A DNA stretch of 64,000 bases from Slackia sp. (GCA_029266945.1 JARIED010000019.1:1-64000), one strand, 5' to 3'. Counted from the first letter of the stretch, positions 9,354-22,995 are shown. The notes: a model not told the origin generated them from the letters alone. Numbers and translations are program-made.

Positions 9354-9599
9354 CTAGTCCTCGATCGCCAGCTTGAGAGCCTGCGCAAGCTGGTCCGGGC
9401 AGCTGGTCGCGCGCGGGCCGCACGTAGTTCCCTCAAGCAGTTCGGCCACGCGCTCGGCAGGCATCCCCTCGACAAGCTTGCCGATGCCTTTAAGGTTGCC
9501 GTTGCAACCGCCTTCGAAGCTCACGTTGCGCACCGTTCCATCGACCACGTCGAACTGGATGGAGCGAGCGCACGTTCCGCGCGTTTTATACGAATACAT
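9354..9599 (-). CDS. TSCPD domain protein (TIGR03905 family)
   Basis: 81 residues of a small Cys-containing family: YKTRGTCAR, FEGGCNGNLKGIGKLVEGM and GTTCGPRATSCPDQLAQAL, with the TSCPD motif seen here as TSCPD. The family is related to the C-terminal domain of some vitamin B12-dependent ribonucleotide reductases, suggesting a metal- or cofactor-binding role, but its function is not established. RBS GAAGGGAGAACC precedes the ATG. Single gene with its own terminator. Confidence 0.85.
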   Translation of the reverse strand: MYSYKTRGTCARSIQFDVVDGTVRNVSFEGGCNGNLKGIGKLVEGMPAERVAELLEGTTCGPRATSCPDQLAQALKLAIED

Positions 9600-9718
9600 G
9601 GTTCTCCCTTCGATTCATCGGCACATCCTCTGGCGCGCCGCTTTTCCTTTTAGAGCCCGCAACACCACGCCACAGAAGACGGTCGACACGCCGTTCACGC
9701 CGCACAATGCCCTGCGCC

Positions 9719-10405
9719 CTACACGCTATAAGACCAGTCAGCGCCTTCGGCCCACAGCCCGCGTTCGCTGTGATACGCATCCAGCTGCAACGCCCTAAAA
9801 ATGTTGAAATACGCATCGTCGGGCTTGAACTTGTGCGCCATGGCGTACCCGTCAGTCAGCATGCGACCGTTTAGCATCTTCGCCTTGATTTCGTTCACGT
9901 CAGTGAAGCTGTTCGGCTTCACGCTCCAAACGAACCGTAAAAGATCGCCGTCCTTGTCCGCATTCGATGTGTCTTTCTGCAGATACACAAGATCGCCCAC
10001 ATGCACGATGGAGGCGAGATGCTTGGCGGATCGTTCGCCTTCGGGCGTATTCTTCTTCGGGTCGTCGTTCGCGGCCTCGGGCGTATTGATGCCCGTCAGC
10101 CGAACCATATAGGCGGTGTCTCCGATATCGACCCACAGCGTATCACCGTCGACGATTTCGATCACCTGCGCCTCTTCGAGCTTGGTTGAAACCGTATGGC
10201 GCAAGCCCACCGACGCCACCTGATCACCCGGCGCAAGCGCCGCCACGGCCCGCTGATTGGCAAGATGGTTCGCCGAAAGCACCTGGTCGGTCAAAACCTC
10301 CGAGGGAATGAAGGCCTTTCCGCTTGCGAACGACAGCACGACGCCGACCACCAGCACCATTGCGGCGGCCATGGACTTCTGCTGTGTAGGAGTCAATCGC
10401 GACAT
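9719..10405 (-). CDS. Staphylococcal-nuclease-like (SNase) thermonuclease domain protein
   Basis: 228 residues from the ATG at 10405 (MSRLTPTQQKS). One N-terminal hydrophobic helix (AAAMVLVVGVVLSFASG) exports or anchors it. The SNase domain follows: EIVDGDTLWVDIG, VRLTGINTPEA, TPEGERSAKHL and KDGDLLRF, matching the DGDT, RL.gI.tPE and E..A motifs of calcium-dependent nucleases. Likely a secreted or surface nuclease. The ORF-track start at 10459 is rejected because a TATAAT box sits within its extra codons. No RBS is visible before 10405, consistent with leaderless translation. Confidence 0.8.
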   Translation of the reverse strand: MSRLTPTQQKSMAAAMVLVVGVVLSFASGKAFIPSEVLTDQVLSANHLANQRAVAALAPGDQVASVGLRHTVSTKLEEAQVIEIVDGDTLWVDIGDTAYMVRLTGINTPEAANDDPKKNTPEGERSAKHLASIVHVGDLVYLQKDTSNADKDGDLLRFVWSVKPNSFTDVNEIKAKMLNGRMLTDGYAMAHKFKPDDAYFNIFRALQLDAYHSERGLWAEGADWSYSV

Positions 10406-10411
10406 GCCTGG

Positions 10412-10417
10412 ATTATA
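10412..10417 (-). promoter_or_regulatory. -10 box placing transcription start at the nuclease ATG
   Basis: A perfect TATAAT ends six bases before the ATG at 10405, so RNA would begin at or next to the start codon. No good -35 was identified. Confidence 0.55.
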
Positions 10418-10523
10418 ATCGGCGGGACGTACACGCGACAGGTCACACCGAAACCGCACGCCAATGCCATATCACCGCGCTCGAGCGGCATCCCGAAAAC
10501 ACCGACCGACGAAGGAGGCGCAC

Positions 10524-11300
10524 ATGCCCGAAGCACGCCGAGCGGCCTTGGCCGCCTGCACCGCAGCAGCCCTCCTTGCGGCCACGCCCATGCCGGCTCC
10601 GGCCGCCGATTCGTCGGGAAGCATGAGCATCGAAGCCGCGGCCGAAGCGCTGCGCAACGAGCTCGAACCCACCATGACAACCTTCGAAAAACTGCAGGAG
10701 CAGCAGGCGTCGCACCGCAATATCGACATCAGCAACGCGCGCGTGCAGGGCCTGCAAGACGTCATGTACGACGGCAATCCCGTACGCCCAACGATCACGC
10801 TCAAGCTGGACAAGAAAACCCTGGTCGAAGGCTCCGATTTCGACGTGGTGTTCAAAGGCGACATCGTGAATCCGGGCAACGTGTCGGTGACCATAGTGGG
10901 CAAAGGCTCCTATATAGGATCGATTGACGCCGGATTCTCCATCGTTCCGGGCGACCTGGCCTACGCGACCATCGACGTGATTCCCGACCAAGAAGAGACG
11001 GGCGAAGAACTGCAACCCGCCCCCACTGTGGAAATGGGTGGGAAAACCCTGGTCGAAGGGGTGGATTACACCGTGTCGTACGACGATAATCTGGAGAAGG
11101 GGACGGCGACGGTGGTAGTCGCCGGCATGGGAAACTGCACGGGGCAGCAGCATGCCACCTTCGAGGTTCTCGAAGCGCCTGACAAGCCGAAGTGCGGCGC
11201 CCTTGCCGCCGCACTTCCCTTCGTGGCAGGGCCCGCGATCGTGGCGGCCGTGGCCCTGGGCATCCTCGCTTTCACGCTGGCGCGGCGTAAGCATCGCTAA
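10524..11300 (+). CDS. Membrane-anchored envelope protein with two Ig-like repeats
   Basis: 258 residues; the ATG at 10524 behind GAAGGAGGCG is preferred over the upstream start at 10464. Signal peptide (AALAACTAAALLAATPMPAPAA), then two copies of a beta-sandwich repeat of the kind found in Coriobacteriia and Firmicutes surface proteins: TLKLDKKTLVEGSDFDVVFKG..VSVTIVGKGSYIG and VEMGGKTLVEGVDYTVSYDD..ATVVVAGMGNCTG. A C-terminal hydrophobic helix (FVAGPAIVAAVALGILAF) and ARRKHR tail anchor it; no LPXTG. Likely a surface or adhesion protein; no enzyme motif. Divergent from the nuclease gene, so both could share control. Confidence 0.75.
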   Translation: MPEARRAALAACTAAALLAATPMPAPAADSSGSMSIEAAAEALRNELEPTMTTFEKLQEQQASHRNIDISNARVQGLQDVMYDGNPVRPTITLKLDKKTLVEGSDFDVVFKGDIVNPGNVSVTIVGKGSYIGSIDAGFSIVPGDLAYATIDVIPDQEETGEELQPAPTVEMGGKTLVEGVDYTVSYDDNLEKGTATVVVAGMGNCTGQQHATFEVLEAPDKPKCGALAAALPFVAGPAIVAAVALGILAFTLARRKHR

Positions 11301-11358
11301 AAACGCAGACGAACGCACGCTTCGGCACGCTCCCCGTAGCGCCTCATGACGCAATGGG

Positions 11359-11395
11359 GAGCGGCCGTCGTCCGATCGGGCGACGGCCGCTTTTT
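11359..11395 (+). terminator. Terminator after the Ig-repeat envelope protein gene
   Basis: AGCGGCCGTCG and CGACGGCCGCT form an 11-bp stem followed by TTTTT on the plus strand. Confidence 0.9.
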
Positions 11396-11415
11396 CATGA
11401 AGCTGCATTGCGGAA

Positions 11416-11462
11416 CAAAGGCCGGCTTGAAGCGCGGCGCGCAAGGCGCCGCCGGCTTTCGG
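11416..11462 (-). terminator. GC-rich hairpin after copA
   Basis: AAAGGCCGGC and GCCGGCTTT with an inner GCGGCGC/GGCGCCGC pairing form a hairpin just past the copA stop; the U-tract is weak. Confidence 0.5.
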
Positions 11463-11465
11463 CGC

Positions 11466-14108
11466 TTACGCCATTTCGGCTTCGTAGCCTTCCTCCACTA
11501 CGGCGGCCACGAGCGTCTCGTCGGCCACGTCGGCGTCGAGCGACACCACAGCGCGCTTCGCATCCAGGTCCACGTCGGCCGAAGCCACGCCTTCCACGGC
11601 TTCCAGGGCCTTTTTCACATGCGCCACGCAACGGACGCACATCATGCCTTCCACATGCAGGGTCTTTTCCATCAGAGATTCCTTTCCTTCGTATTCGCAC
11701 GCCGCGTCAAGCGGCCCTTTTCCTTCTCCGGCGGGCACATCTACTGCGATCACGCGCAGTTCGCCCGCGGACGCACCCGCCGCAGGCTGCGCGGCATCGG
11801 CCGTCTGGAAACGCGGGCGCCATCCACGCAAACGCAGTGCGTTGCCCACTACGCAGACCGAGCTTAAGCTCATAGCGGCCGCCGCGATCATGGGGTTCAG
11901 GTTCACGCCCGCCCACGAAAGCACGCCCGCAGCCACCGGGATGCACACCGCATTGTAGATAAGCGCCCAGAACAGGTTCTGCTTGATGATGCGCATAGTC
12001 GCACGCGACAGGCCGATGGCAGCGGGCACGTCCATCAGGTCGCTACGCATGAGCACCATATCGGCCGCATCCATGGCGATGTCGGTCCCCGCGCCGATGG
12101 CGATGCCCAAATCGGCGCGCGCCAGCGCCGGCGCGTCGTTGATGCCGTCGCCCACCATAGCCACGCGACCCTCGCCGCGGCGCGCAAGGTCGGCCACTTC
12201 GCGTTCTTTGTCGGCAGGAAGCACGCCCGCCACCACGCGGCCAACGCCGCAGGCGCGCTGCACCGCAGCCGCCGTGCGTTCGTTATCGCCCGTAAGCATG
12301 ACCGTGTCGATGCCCATGGCCGTCAGCTCGCGCACCGCCGCCGCACTGGTCGGCTTCACCGCGTCGGAAAGCGCAATCATGCCGATCGCACGGCCGTCTT
12401 GTGCCACGAATAGCGGCGTGGCGCCTTCGGCCGCTGCGGCTTCGGCATACGAAGAAAACGCCGACGCATCGATTTTCAAAGCATCCATCAGGCGCGCGTT
12501 GCCCACGGCGATGCGCGCCTTGCCTGCGCGCGCTTCGATGCCGCCGCCTTCGTGCTGGCGAAAATCGTCCGCCGCGGCGAACGGAACGCCGCGCTTGCGG
12601 GCGCACGCCACGACGGCCTGAGCTAACGGATGCTCGGAAGGCGCTTCGGCGCAGGCAGCCGCCGCAAGCACGTCGTTTGCGCACGCGGGGATTGCCGCGG
12701 CGATCGCCGTCGCCTCGGGCGCGCCCTGCGTAATCGTGCCGGTTTTGTCCAACACGACGGTCTTCACATCGTGCGCCGTCTGCAGCGCTTCGGCGGCTTT
12801 CGCCAAAATGCCCAGACGAGCACCGCGGCCCGTTCCCACCATGATCGCCGTGGGCGTTGCCAGGCCCAAAGCGCACGGACAGGAAATGACGAGCACCGAC
12901 ACGGCATGCGTCAAGGCCGCGGCCAGACCCGCGCCGGAAGCCAACCATACGACGAACGTGACCAGCGCGATCGCGATGACCGCGGGAACGAACACGCCGC
13001 TGATCTTGTCAGCCAGCTTCTCGATCGGCGCCTTGGAGCTCGTGGCCTCGTCCACCATACGCACGATGCCGGCGAGTACGGTGTCTTCGCCCACGTGTTC
13101 GGCGCGCATGACGAACCATCCCGACTTCACCACGGTAGCGCCCACTACGCGGTCGCCTTCGCGTTTGTCAGCAGGAACGCCCTCGCCCGTAACAGCCGAT
13201 TCGTCGACGCTTGCCACGCCCTCCGTCACCACGCCGTCCACTGGAACGCGTGCACCGGTTTTCACCACCACGAAATCGCCCGGTTGCACGTCGGCAAGGG
13301 GCACCTCCCGCTCGCCATCGGGCGTGCGCAGCAACGCCGTTTTCGGCGACAGGTCCATAAGCGAAGTCACAGCATCAGTGGTCTTGCCCTTCGCGCGGGC
13401 CTCGAAATACTTGCCCAGCGTAATCAGCGTGAGGATCATGGCCGCCGATTCGAAATACAAATCCATGGCCGCGGCATGGGCGGCCTCCATCTGCCCCGAA
13501 CCCAACGCGGATCCGACCCGATACAGGGCCGCCACGCCGTATATGGTGGAGGCTGCCGAACCCAGCGCAATCAGCGAATCCATATTCGGAGAGCCGTGAA
13601 CCAGGCTTTTGAACCCGTTGGAAAAGTACTTGAAATTGACGAACACGACGGGCAGAAGCAGCAGGAACTCGGTGAGCGCAAGCGACATGATGCCCGCATC
13701 GCCCATGAACGCCGCAGGAAGCGGCCAACCGAACATATGGCCCATAGCCAGGTAAAACAGAGGAACGGTGAACGCGATCGACACGATGAGCCTCGTGCGC
13801 ATGCGCTTCTTCTCGGCCGCGGCGCGCTCGCGCGGCGAAGGACCCTGGGGCTTTGCCGCGGGCGAAGCCGCCGCATCGGCCGCGGCACGCGCGGCGGCGC
13901 CGTAGCCCGCATGATCGACGGCCGCGCAGATCGCGGCGTTCGTGCGGGCGATTGCCGCGGGCGATTCGTCGGCGTAGGACACTTCCATACTGTTCTTCAA
14001 CAGGTTCACGGACACGTCGCTCACGCCGTCTACCGCGCGGGTCGCCTTGTCCACGCGGGCCGAGCAGGCTGCGCACGTCATTCCGGTGATATCGAATGTC
14101 TGCTTCAT
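11466..14108 (-). CDS. copA: Copper-exporting P1B-type ATPase with metal-binding domains at both ends
   Basis: ATP-driven export of Cu(I) across the membrane. From the ATG at 14108 ([18 protein letters not shown]; the track's GTG two codons upstream is possible) it has ~880 residues. N-terminal HMA domain with GMTCAAC, eight predicted helices, actuator TGEGVPADK, channel motif CPC ([15 protein letters not shown]), phosphorylation DKTGT, nucleotide-binding SEHPLAQA, hinge [10 protein letters not shown] and C-terminal [13 protein letters not shown], all typical of CopA. Unusual: a second HMA domain ([15 protein letters not shown]) follows an ~45-residue linker at the C-terminus, like a fused CopZ chaperone. 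Directly follows csoR (a few bases), so it is copper-induced by that repressor. Confidence 0.95.
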   Translation of the reverse strand: MKQTFDITGMTCAACSARVDKATRAVDGVSDVSVNLLKNSMEVSYADESPAAIARTNAAICAAVDHAGYGAAARAAADAAASPAAKPQGPSPRERAAAEKKRMRTRLIVSIAFTVPLFYLAMGHMFGWPLPAAFMGDAGIMSLALTEFLLLLPVVFVNFKYFSNGFKSLVHGSPNMDSLIALGSAASTIYGVAALYRVGSALGSGQMEAAHAAAMDLYFESAAMILTLITLGKYFEARAKGKTTDAVTSLMDLSPKTALLRTPDGEREVPLADVQPGDFVVVKTGARVPVDGVVTEGVASVDESAVTGEGVPADKREGDRVVGATVVKSGWFVMRAEHVGEDTVLAGIVRMVDEATSSKAPIEKLADKISGVFVPAVIAIALVTFVVWLASGAGLAAALTHAVSVLVISCPCALGLATPTAIMVGTGRGARLGILAKAAEALQTAHDVKTVVLDKTGTITQGAPEATAIAAAIPACANDVLAAAACAEAPSEHPLAQAVVACARKRGVPFAAADDFRQHEGGGIEARAGKARIAVGNARLMDALKIDASAFSSYAEAAAAEGATPLFVAQDGRAIGMIALSDAVKPTSAAAVRELTAMGIDTVMLTGDNERTAAAVQRACGVGRVVAGVLPADKEREVADLARRGEGRVAMVGDGINDAPALARADLGIAIGAGTDIAMDAADMVLMRSDLMDVPAAIGLSRATMRIIKQNLFWALIYNAVCIPVAAGVLSWAGVNLNPMIAAAAMSLSSVCVVGNALRLRGWRPRFQTADAAQPAAGASAGELRVIAVDVPAGEGKGPLDAACEYEGKESLMEKTLHVEGMMCVRCVAHVKKALEAVEGVASADVDLDAKRAVVSLDADVADETLVAAVVEEGYEAEMA

Positions 14109-14117
14109 ACGCACCGC

Positions 14118-14753
14118 CTACATGAACTTCTTGATCAGCTTCATGGCCTCGTCGACCACTTCCACGTTGCCTTCGCGAATCTGCTCCACCACGCAGGTTT
14201 CCATGTGGTCTTGCAGGATGATTTCGGAAACGCGATGCACCGCCGCTTCGGAGGCGGCCAGCTGGATCAGCACGTCGCCGCAGTAGCGGTTGCTCTCTAC
14301 CATGCTTTTGATTCCGTTGAGCTGGCCGATCACGCGGTTCAGGCGCTTTTGCACATCGGCCTGAAGCGCCGCAGTGCGCTCGGTTTGCTTCTGTCGGCAC
14401 GCGCAGCACGACCCCGTTGCCGCCGCCGCATCCGACGCGGGGCACGCAGCATCGGCGCCGAGGCCTTCGACATCGGAGCCGACGGCCGCAGGCGTATCGC
14501 CGCGATCGACGGCGCCCTGGGCCGCGTCGACGTTCTGCACGCCTGCGGCACGGCAAGCGGCATCTTCCTGTTTCGTTTCAGCAGCCGACTCAACCGCGCA
14601 GGATGCCGCGCTTGGCATCGCTTCCACATCGAGCGGCTCTGCCGCCGCCCGCGCGCCCGCGTCGGCCGGCTCGGACGCCATCGAAGCCGCCGATTCTCGA
14701 ACCGCTGCTTTGGCCGCGGCCTTCGCCGCCTTCTTCTTCGTCTTCTTACCCAT
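14118..14753 (-). CDS. csoR: CsoR-family copper-sensing repressor with long N-terminal extension
   Basis: 211 residues. The DUF156/CsoR four-helix domain is in the last ~85 residues (QKRLNRVIGQLNGIKSMVESNRYCGDVLIQL..HRVSEIILQDHMETC) and keeps the Cys-x24-His-x3-Cys copper ligands (NRYC, DHMETC). The first ~120 residues are low-complexity, Ala-rich and acidic after a Lys-rich start (MGKKTKKKAAKAAAKAA), with a Cys cluster GSCCACRQ just before the domain; most CsoR proteins (~90-120 aa) lack this. It represses its own operon with copA; a CsoR-type operator lies ~100 bases upstream. An internal start is possible but no better RBS was found. Confidence 0.9.
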   Translation of the reverse strand: MGKKTKKKAAKAAAKAAVRESAASMASEPADAGARAAAEPLDVEAMPSAASCAVESAAETKQEDAACRAAGVQNVDAAQGAVDRGDTPAAVGSDVEGLGADAACPASDAAAATGSCCACRQKQTERTAALQADVQKRLNRVIGQLNGIKSMVESNRYCGDVLIQLAASEAAVHRVSEIILQDHMETCVVEQIREGNVEVVDEAMKLIKKFM

Positions 14754-14852
14754 GGCTGGCTCGCTCCTATCGTTTCGAACGCTTCAAGGCGCGCATCGCC
14801 CGACACGCGACCCCTTCCCAAAACGTCCGATATCGTTACATTACACCATGAC

Positions 14853-14882
14853 TATATACCCCCTAGAGGTATGCAAACGCAA
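14853..14882 (-). promoter_or_regulatory. csoR-copA promoter with CsoR-type operator
   Basis: Minus-strand TTGCGT, 18 bases, TATATA. Between and over the -10 lies ATACCCCCTAGAGGTAT, a near-palindrome of the GC-core/ATAC-flank type known for CsoR operators. Binding would block the polymerase. Confidence 0.7.
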
Positions 14883-15045
14883 CAATTCCGCCCATCAACC
14901 CGCACAAAACTCCGAATAGACGACCGCCCGGCCGCGCCGCGCATCTTGACCTGAATGCCGCCGGAATGCCCGCGCTCTCGCGCCGGGAATCGGCAAGGCG
15001 AATACGTCACAATCGAAGATGCAGAAATCTGCGCGCAGTAATCGT

Positions 15046-15074
15046 TTGATGAAAACGTTACACAGTGTTATATT
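15046..15074 (+). promoter_or_regulatory. hicAB promoter
   Basis: TTGATG (15046-15051), 17 bases, TATATT (15069-15074). The spacer contains AACGTT and the palindrome ACACAGTGT, a candidate operator for HicB autoregulation. Confidence 0.7.
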
Positions 15075-15096
15075 TAATTCGTCTAAGGAGGGCACA

Positions 15097-15288
15097 ATGC
15101 CGATGCGATATCGAGATGCCGTCCGATACATCCTCGACAGAGGCGGCATGTTCGTTCGCCACGGACGCGAACATGACACGTTCGCCATGCCATGGGGCAC
15201 GAAGATTCGCGTTCCCAGACACCGAGGCGGTCTTTCGAGGGGAGTCGAAGACGACATCAAGAAAAGGGCCGACGGAATCAAGCAATAA
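15097..15288 (+). CDS. hicA: HicA-like mRNA interferase toxin
   Basis: 63 residues from the ATG at 15097, which has the strong RBS AAGGAGGGCACA; the track's start at 15019 lies upstream of the promoter. The sequence (MRYRDAVRYILDRGGMFVRHGREHDTF) keeps the HicA dsRBD-like beginning and the essential-His region: G..xRHGREH replaces the usual G.GSHH. Toxin genes of this family cut mRNA when free. Followed 34 bases later by the antitoxin gene. Confidence 0.8.
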   Translation: MPMRYRDAVRYILDRGGMFVRHGREHDTFAMPWGTKIRVPRHRGGLSRGVEDDIKKRADGIKQ

Positions 15289-15322
15289 TCTCGCTTGCCC
15301 GAGCCAGGCGGACGGAGGAGCA

Positions 15323-15784
15323 ATGGAGCGTTACCTATACGAAGCGGTGTTCACGCCGTTCGAGGGCGGCTACGAAGTCGAGTTTCCCGAGCTGGGGCTG
15401 TTCACGCAGGGATACAGCCTGTCGGATGCCGCATACATGGCGCAAGACATCCTGACCATGGAAATCGCCGACCGCCTCGAAGCCGGAGAGAACGTGCCCG
15501 CAGTAGGCACGTTCGGGGCGGCGCGTCCGGAAGGCGGAGCGGTCATCGGCATCATGGCGCTCGCCGAGGCCGGCTGCTGCGACGTGGCCACGATGACGGT
15601 CGACGAAGCTGCCGACGTGCTCGACGTAAGCAGGGCGCGCATCCATGCGCTCATCAGAGACGGCGCGCTGCGCGCCACGAAAACCGGCAACATGCGCCTG
15701 GTCGATGCGGGCGATGTGATGGCGCGGTTCAACAGCCCCCGCCACCCCGGCAGGCCGCGCAAGACCGACGCGGTCGAAGGATAG
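15323..15784 (+). CDS. hicB: HicB-like antitoxin with C-terminal DNA-binding domain
   Basis: 153 residues from the ATG at 15323 (RBS GACGGAGGAGC). The N-terminal half is the HicB partial RNase H fold (MERYLYEAVFTPFEGGYEVEFPELGLFTQGYSL). The C-terminal ~50 residues are an excisionase/MerR-like helix-turn-helix (MTVDEAADVLDVSRARIHALIRDGAL..GNMRLVDAGDVMARF) rather than the more common ribbon or Xre domain. It should neutralise HicA and repress the promoter at 15046. In-frame continuation of the ORF-track line 15065..15784. Confidence 0.85.
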   Translation: MERYLYEAVFTPFEGGYEVEFPELGLFTQGYSLSDAAYMAQDILTMEIADRLEAGENVPAVGTFGAARPEGGAVIGIMALAEAGCCDVATMTVDEAADVLDVSRARIHALIRDGALRATKTGNMRLVDAGDVMARFNSPRHPGRPRKTDAVEG

Positions 15785-15817
15785 CGGCCCGTCAGCCACG
15801 AGCGTCTTCGCGCCCAT

Positions 15818-15866
15818 CGAAAAACGAGGCGGCTCGCTTGCGCGAGTCGCCTCGTTTCGTTTTCTA
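15818..15866. terminator. Bidirectional terminator between hicB and clpB
   Basis: ACGAGGCG-CTCGC and GCGAG-CGCCTCGT form a long stem with one mismatch, A-run on the left and T-rich tail on the right. Confidence 0.85.
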
Positions 15867-15875
15867 TGACAGCCC

Positions 15876-18599
<2,724 letters not shown>

Positions 18600-18630
18600 G
18601 GTTGCCTCCTTCTTGGAAGGTCGGATAGGT

Positions 18631-19017
18631 CTAATCGTCGATGCGGCGGATGCCCAGGCTCTGGGGCTCGGGCAGCATGAGCGCCGTCACGTTGGCGCGC
18701 GTTTCCAGCTCGTGGACGCGATCGGCCAGGCGGCGCACCTTCTTGTGCAGGTCGTCGATCTCTTCGTCGCGCTCTTCCAGGCGGCCCTTCAGGTCGAGGA
18801 TGCGGATGACGCCCGCCAGGTTGATGCCCTCGCTGGTCAGTTCGTTGATCAGCTCGAGGCGGTCGATGTCGGCCTGCGAATACATGCGCGTGTTACCGCG
18901 CGTGCGCTGGGGCGTGACCAGGCCTTTCTGCTCGTAGATGCGCAGGGTCTGGGGGTGCACGCCCGCCAGTTCGGCGGCCACACCGATCATGTACAGGGGC
19001 CTGTTCCTATCGGTCAT
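18631..19017 (-). CDS. hspR: MerR-family heat-shock repressor HspR
   Basis: 128 residues with a MerR winged helix (YMIGVAAELAGVHPQTLRIYEQKGLVTPQRT, GNTRMYSQADIDRLELI) followed by a coiled coil (DLKGRLEERDEEIDDLHKKVRRLADRV). Actinobacterial HspR represses dnaK and clpB through HAIR inverted repeats and uses DnaK as co-repressor. Position between dnaJ and clpB in the same operon gives direct feedback. A HAIR-like repeat overlaps the dnaK promoter. Confidence 0.93.
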   Translation of the reverse strand: MTDRNRPLYMIGVAAELAGVHPQTLRIYEQKGLVTPQRTRGNTRMYSQADIDRLELINELTSEGINLAGVIRILDLKGRLEERDEEIDDLHKKVRRLADRVHELETRANVTALMLPEPQSLGIRRIDD

Positions 19018-19029
19018 GTGCCGTCCTCC

Positions 19030-20001
19030 TTACAGCGCCAGCGACGCGCGGACGTCGTTACCCGACGCCTCGGTGGCCGCCTGGAAATCTTCCATCGCCT
19101 TTTTCTGCTCGGGCGTCATGGAAGCGGGAATGTCCACGTGCAGCGTGATGTTCAAGGCGCCGTTGCCGCCGCCTTTGAGCTGCGGCGCGCCCTTGCCGGC
19201 GACGCGCAGCTTGGTGCCTTCCTGGGAACCCGCCGGCACCTTGATGCGGATCTTAGTTCCGTCGGGCGCGGGCACCACGACGCTTGCGCCCAGAGCGGCT
19301 TCGGCCACGGTGACCGGCACCGTCATGAGCACGTCGGCGCCCGAGCGCTCGAACACGGGGTGCTCGGAGATGCGCGTGGTGACCAGCAGGTCGCCGTTGG
19401 CGCCGCCGTTGGCGCCCGCGGCGCCCTTGCCGCGGAAGCGCACGCGGCCGCCGTCCACCGCGCCTGCGGGAACCTTCACGTCGAACGTTTCAGCGGCCGT
19501 GGAACCCGGCACCTTCACGCTGACCTTCTTCGTGCAGCCGTTGAACGCCTCGTCGAAACTCACGTGCAGCGTCACGTTCATATCGCGGCCCTGCTGGGGA
19601 CGGGCGGCGTACTGCCCGCCGAAGCCCGAACCCGAGAATCCGGCGCCGCCGAAGATGTCGCCGATATCCCAATTGCTGCCGAAGGCGCCTTCGCCGCGGC
19701 GGATGCTTTCCAGGATGTCGGCCCAGCTGCTGGCCCCCGCGAACGGGTTCTGGCCCGCCGCGCCGCCCCACCCGTAGGGGATGCTGCGCTCGTCGGCCGT
19801 GCCGTACTGGTCGTAAAGCTTGCGCTTCTTCTCGTCGCCGAGCACTTCGTAGGCTTCGTTGATTTCTTTGAACTTGGCCTCGTCACCTCCGGCGTCGGGG
19901 TGATGCGTGCGCGCAAGCTTGCGGTACGCTTTCTTTATCTCCTCGGCGGTGGCGGTTTTAGACACGCCAAGGGTCTTGTAATAGTCCGGTGTTGCCGCCA
20001 T
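19030..20001 (-). CDS. dnaJ: DnaJ/CbpA-type co-chaperone without zinc finger
   Basis: 323 residues from ATG at 20001 ([26 protein letters not shown]). J domain with HPD ([15 protein letters not shown]), a Gly/Phe-rich linker (about 75-140) and the two C-terminal beta-barrel domains; the four CxxCxGxG zinc repeats of classical DnaJ are absent, as in actinobacterial DnaJ1/CbpA. Stimulates the ATPase of the neighbouring DnaK. RBS AGGAAGGTGGCAGGAC. The track's start at 20052 adds an unlikely basic leader. Confidence 0.93.
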   Translation of the reverse strand: MAATPDYYKTLGVSKTATAEEIKKAYRKLARTHHPDAGGDEAKFKEINEAYEVLGDEKKRKLYDQYGTADERSIPYGWGGAAGQNPFAGASSWADILESIRRGEGAFGSNWDIGDIFGGAGFSGSGFGGQYAARPQQGRDMNVTLHVSFDEAFNGCTKKVSVKVPGSTAAETFDVKVPAGAVDGGRVRFRGKGAAGANGGANGDLLVTTRISEHPVFERSGADVLMTVPVTVAEAALGASVVVPAPDGTKIRIKVPAGSQEGTKLRVAGKGAPQLKGGGNGALNITLHVDIPASMTPEQKKAMEDFQAATEASGNDVRASLAL

Positions 20002-20078
20002 GTCCTGCCACCTTCCTTTCGTTTCGTTCGCATTCCGTTGCGATCGCGTCACCGCGTCGTCAACGGGTGCTTTCTACA

Positions 20079-20108
20079 ACGAAGGCGGACTTCGCGCCCG
20101 CCTTCGAA
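20079..20108 (-). terminator. Hairpin between grpE and dnaJ
   Basis: GAAGGCGG and CCGCCTTC pair around a 9-base loop in the grpE-dnaJ gap. There is hardly any U-tract, so it may be a partial terminator or an mRNA processing/stability element that lowers dnaJ-hspR-clpB relative to dnaK. Confidence 0.45.
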
Positions 20109-20114
20109 ACCATA

Positions 20115-20774
20115 TTATTCTTCTTCCGCCTCACGCTTGGGGCCGCCGGAGAAAATGGCGACCATAGCGGGACGAAGCACCTTCTTGCCGAGGCGATAGC
20201 CCTTCTGATACACCTGCGCGACCGTTTCGTCGGGCACGCTTTCGTCCGGAACCGTGGCGACGGCCTGATGCTCGAGGGCGTCGAACCGCTCGCCGGCGGG
20301 GTCGATCGCCTCCAGACCGTGCTTGCCGAACACCTGGCACACCTTGGTGCTGATAGCCTTCACGCCGTCAAGCAGGCCTTCTTCGCCGTTCTGCTCGGCA
20401 TGCGCGATCGCACGCTCGAAATCGTCGAGCACGGGAAGCACGTCTTCCATGATCTTCTCGGCGGCGCGCACCTTCATGTCGGCGGCTTCTTCGGCCGTGC
20501 GCTTGCGATAGTTGTCCCACTCGGCCTGCAGGCGCAGGTAGCGGTCCTTCATCGCGGCGGCTTCGGCTTCGGCCTTGGCCAGACGCTCGGCTTCGGCCAC
20601 CACGGCCTCGGCTTCGGCGGCGATGTCGTCGGCCTCGCCCTCGGCCGGGCCGGCGACCGCCTCTTCGGCGGCCTCGGTCACGGCTTCGGCTTCGGCGTTC
20701 TCGTCGCCTTCGCAATCCTCGATGGGAATCTCGCGAGCTTCGCGCTCGTCGGCGTTCTTCTCGTCGGCAGCCAT
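20115..20774 (-). CDS. grpE: Nucleotide exchange factor GrpE
   Basis: 219 residues. The first ~75 are acidic, Glu/Ala-rich and low complexity (a coiled coil extension), then the conserved core DRYLRLQAEWDNYRKRTAEE..MEDVLPVLDDFERAI and the beta domain HQAVATVPDES..VYQKGYRLGKKVLRPAMV. Releases ADP from DnaK. Three bases after the dnaK stop. Confidence 0.97.
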   Translation of the reverse strand: MAADEKNADEREAREIPIEDCEGDENAEAEAVTEAAEEAVAGPAEGEADDIAAEAEAVVAEAERLAKAEAEAAAMKDRYLRLQAEWDNYRKRTAEEAADMKVRAAEKIMEDVLPVLDDFERAIAHAEQNGEEGLLDGVKAISTKVCQVFGKHGLEAIDPAGERFDALEHQAVATVPDESVPDETVAQVYQKGYRLGKKVLRPAMVAIFSGGPKREAEEE

Positions 20775-20776
20775 GA

Positions 20777-22690
<1,914 letters not shown>

Positions 22691-22845
22691 ATGTATCAGT
22701 CCTCTCTTTTGTGCGAAGGCCGCTTGCACGGCGATCGCGGGGCGGTTTCCCGCCGACTGTTATTACCTCGTTCGTGCGCCGGGCGACGCCCGGCTCGATG
22801 CCACGGGGCCCGCCGCTTTCACGGCCGCCCGTTCGGTATGTCTGC

Positions 22846-22887
22846 AATATAAAATCTCAGTGTTCAATTGTCAACTTATCTCACAAG
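22846..22887 (-). promoter_or_regulatory. dnaK promoter with HAIR-like inverted repeat
   Basis: Minus-strand TTGACA (22869-22874), 17 bases, TATATT (22846-22851), an excellent vegetative promoter ~150 bases before dnaK. CTTGTGA-N7-TGACAAT (22867-22887) overlaps the -35. HspR HAIR sites have the form CTTGAGT-N7-ACTCAAG, so spacing fits but the half-sites diverge. No CIRCE is present here. Confidence 0.65.
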
Positions 22888-22995
22888 TTATTCCGCATGT
22901 TACCTAAACGTCATGTTCGGCGGTTATCTTCTGCTCATGACATGCGATTTTTGACTCCCGCAGAGCGGAAGACAACCCGCAAACGGAACGTGCTC

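Noticed and set aside
12630-14954. 774-codon plus-strand ORF opposite copA and csoR
   Set aside because: Antisense shadow with no coherent domain.
15019-15096. Longer HicA start at 15019
   Set aside because: The extra codons contain the promoter (TTGATG-N17-TATATT) and lack an RBS; AAGGAGGG precedes 15097.
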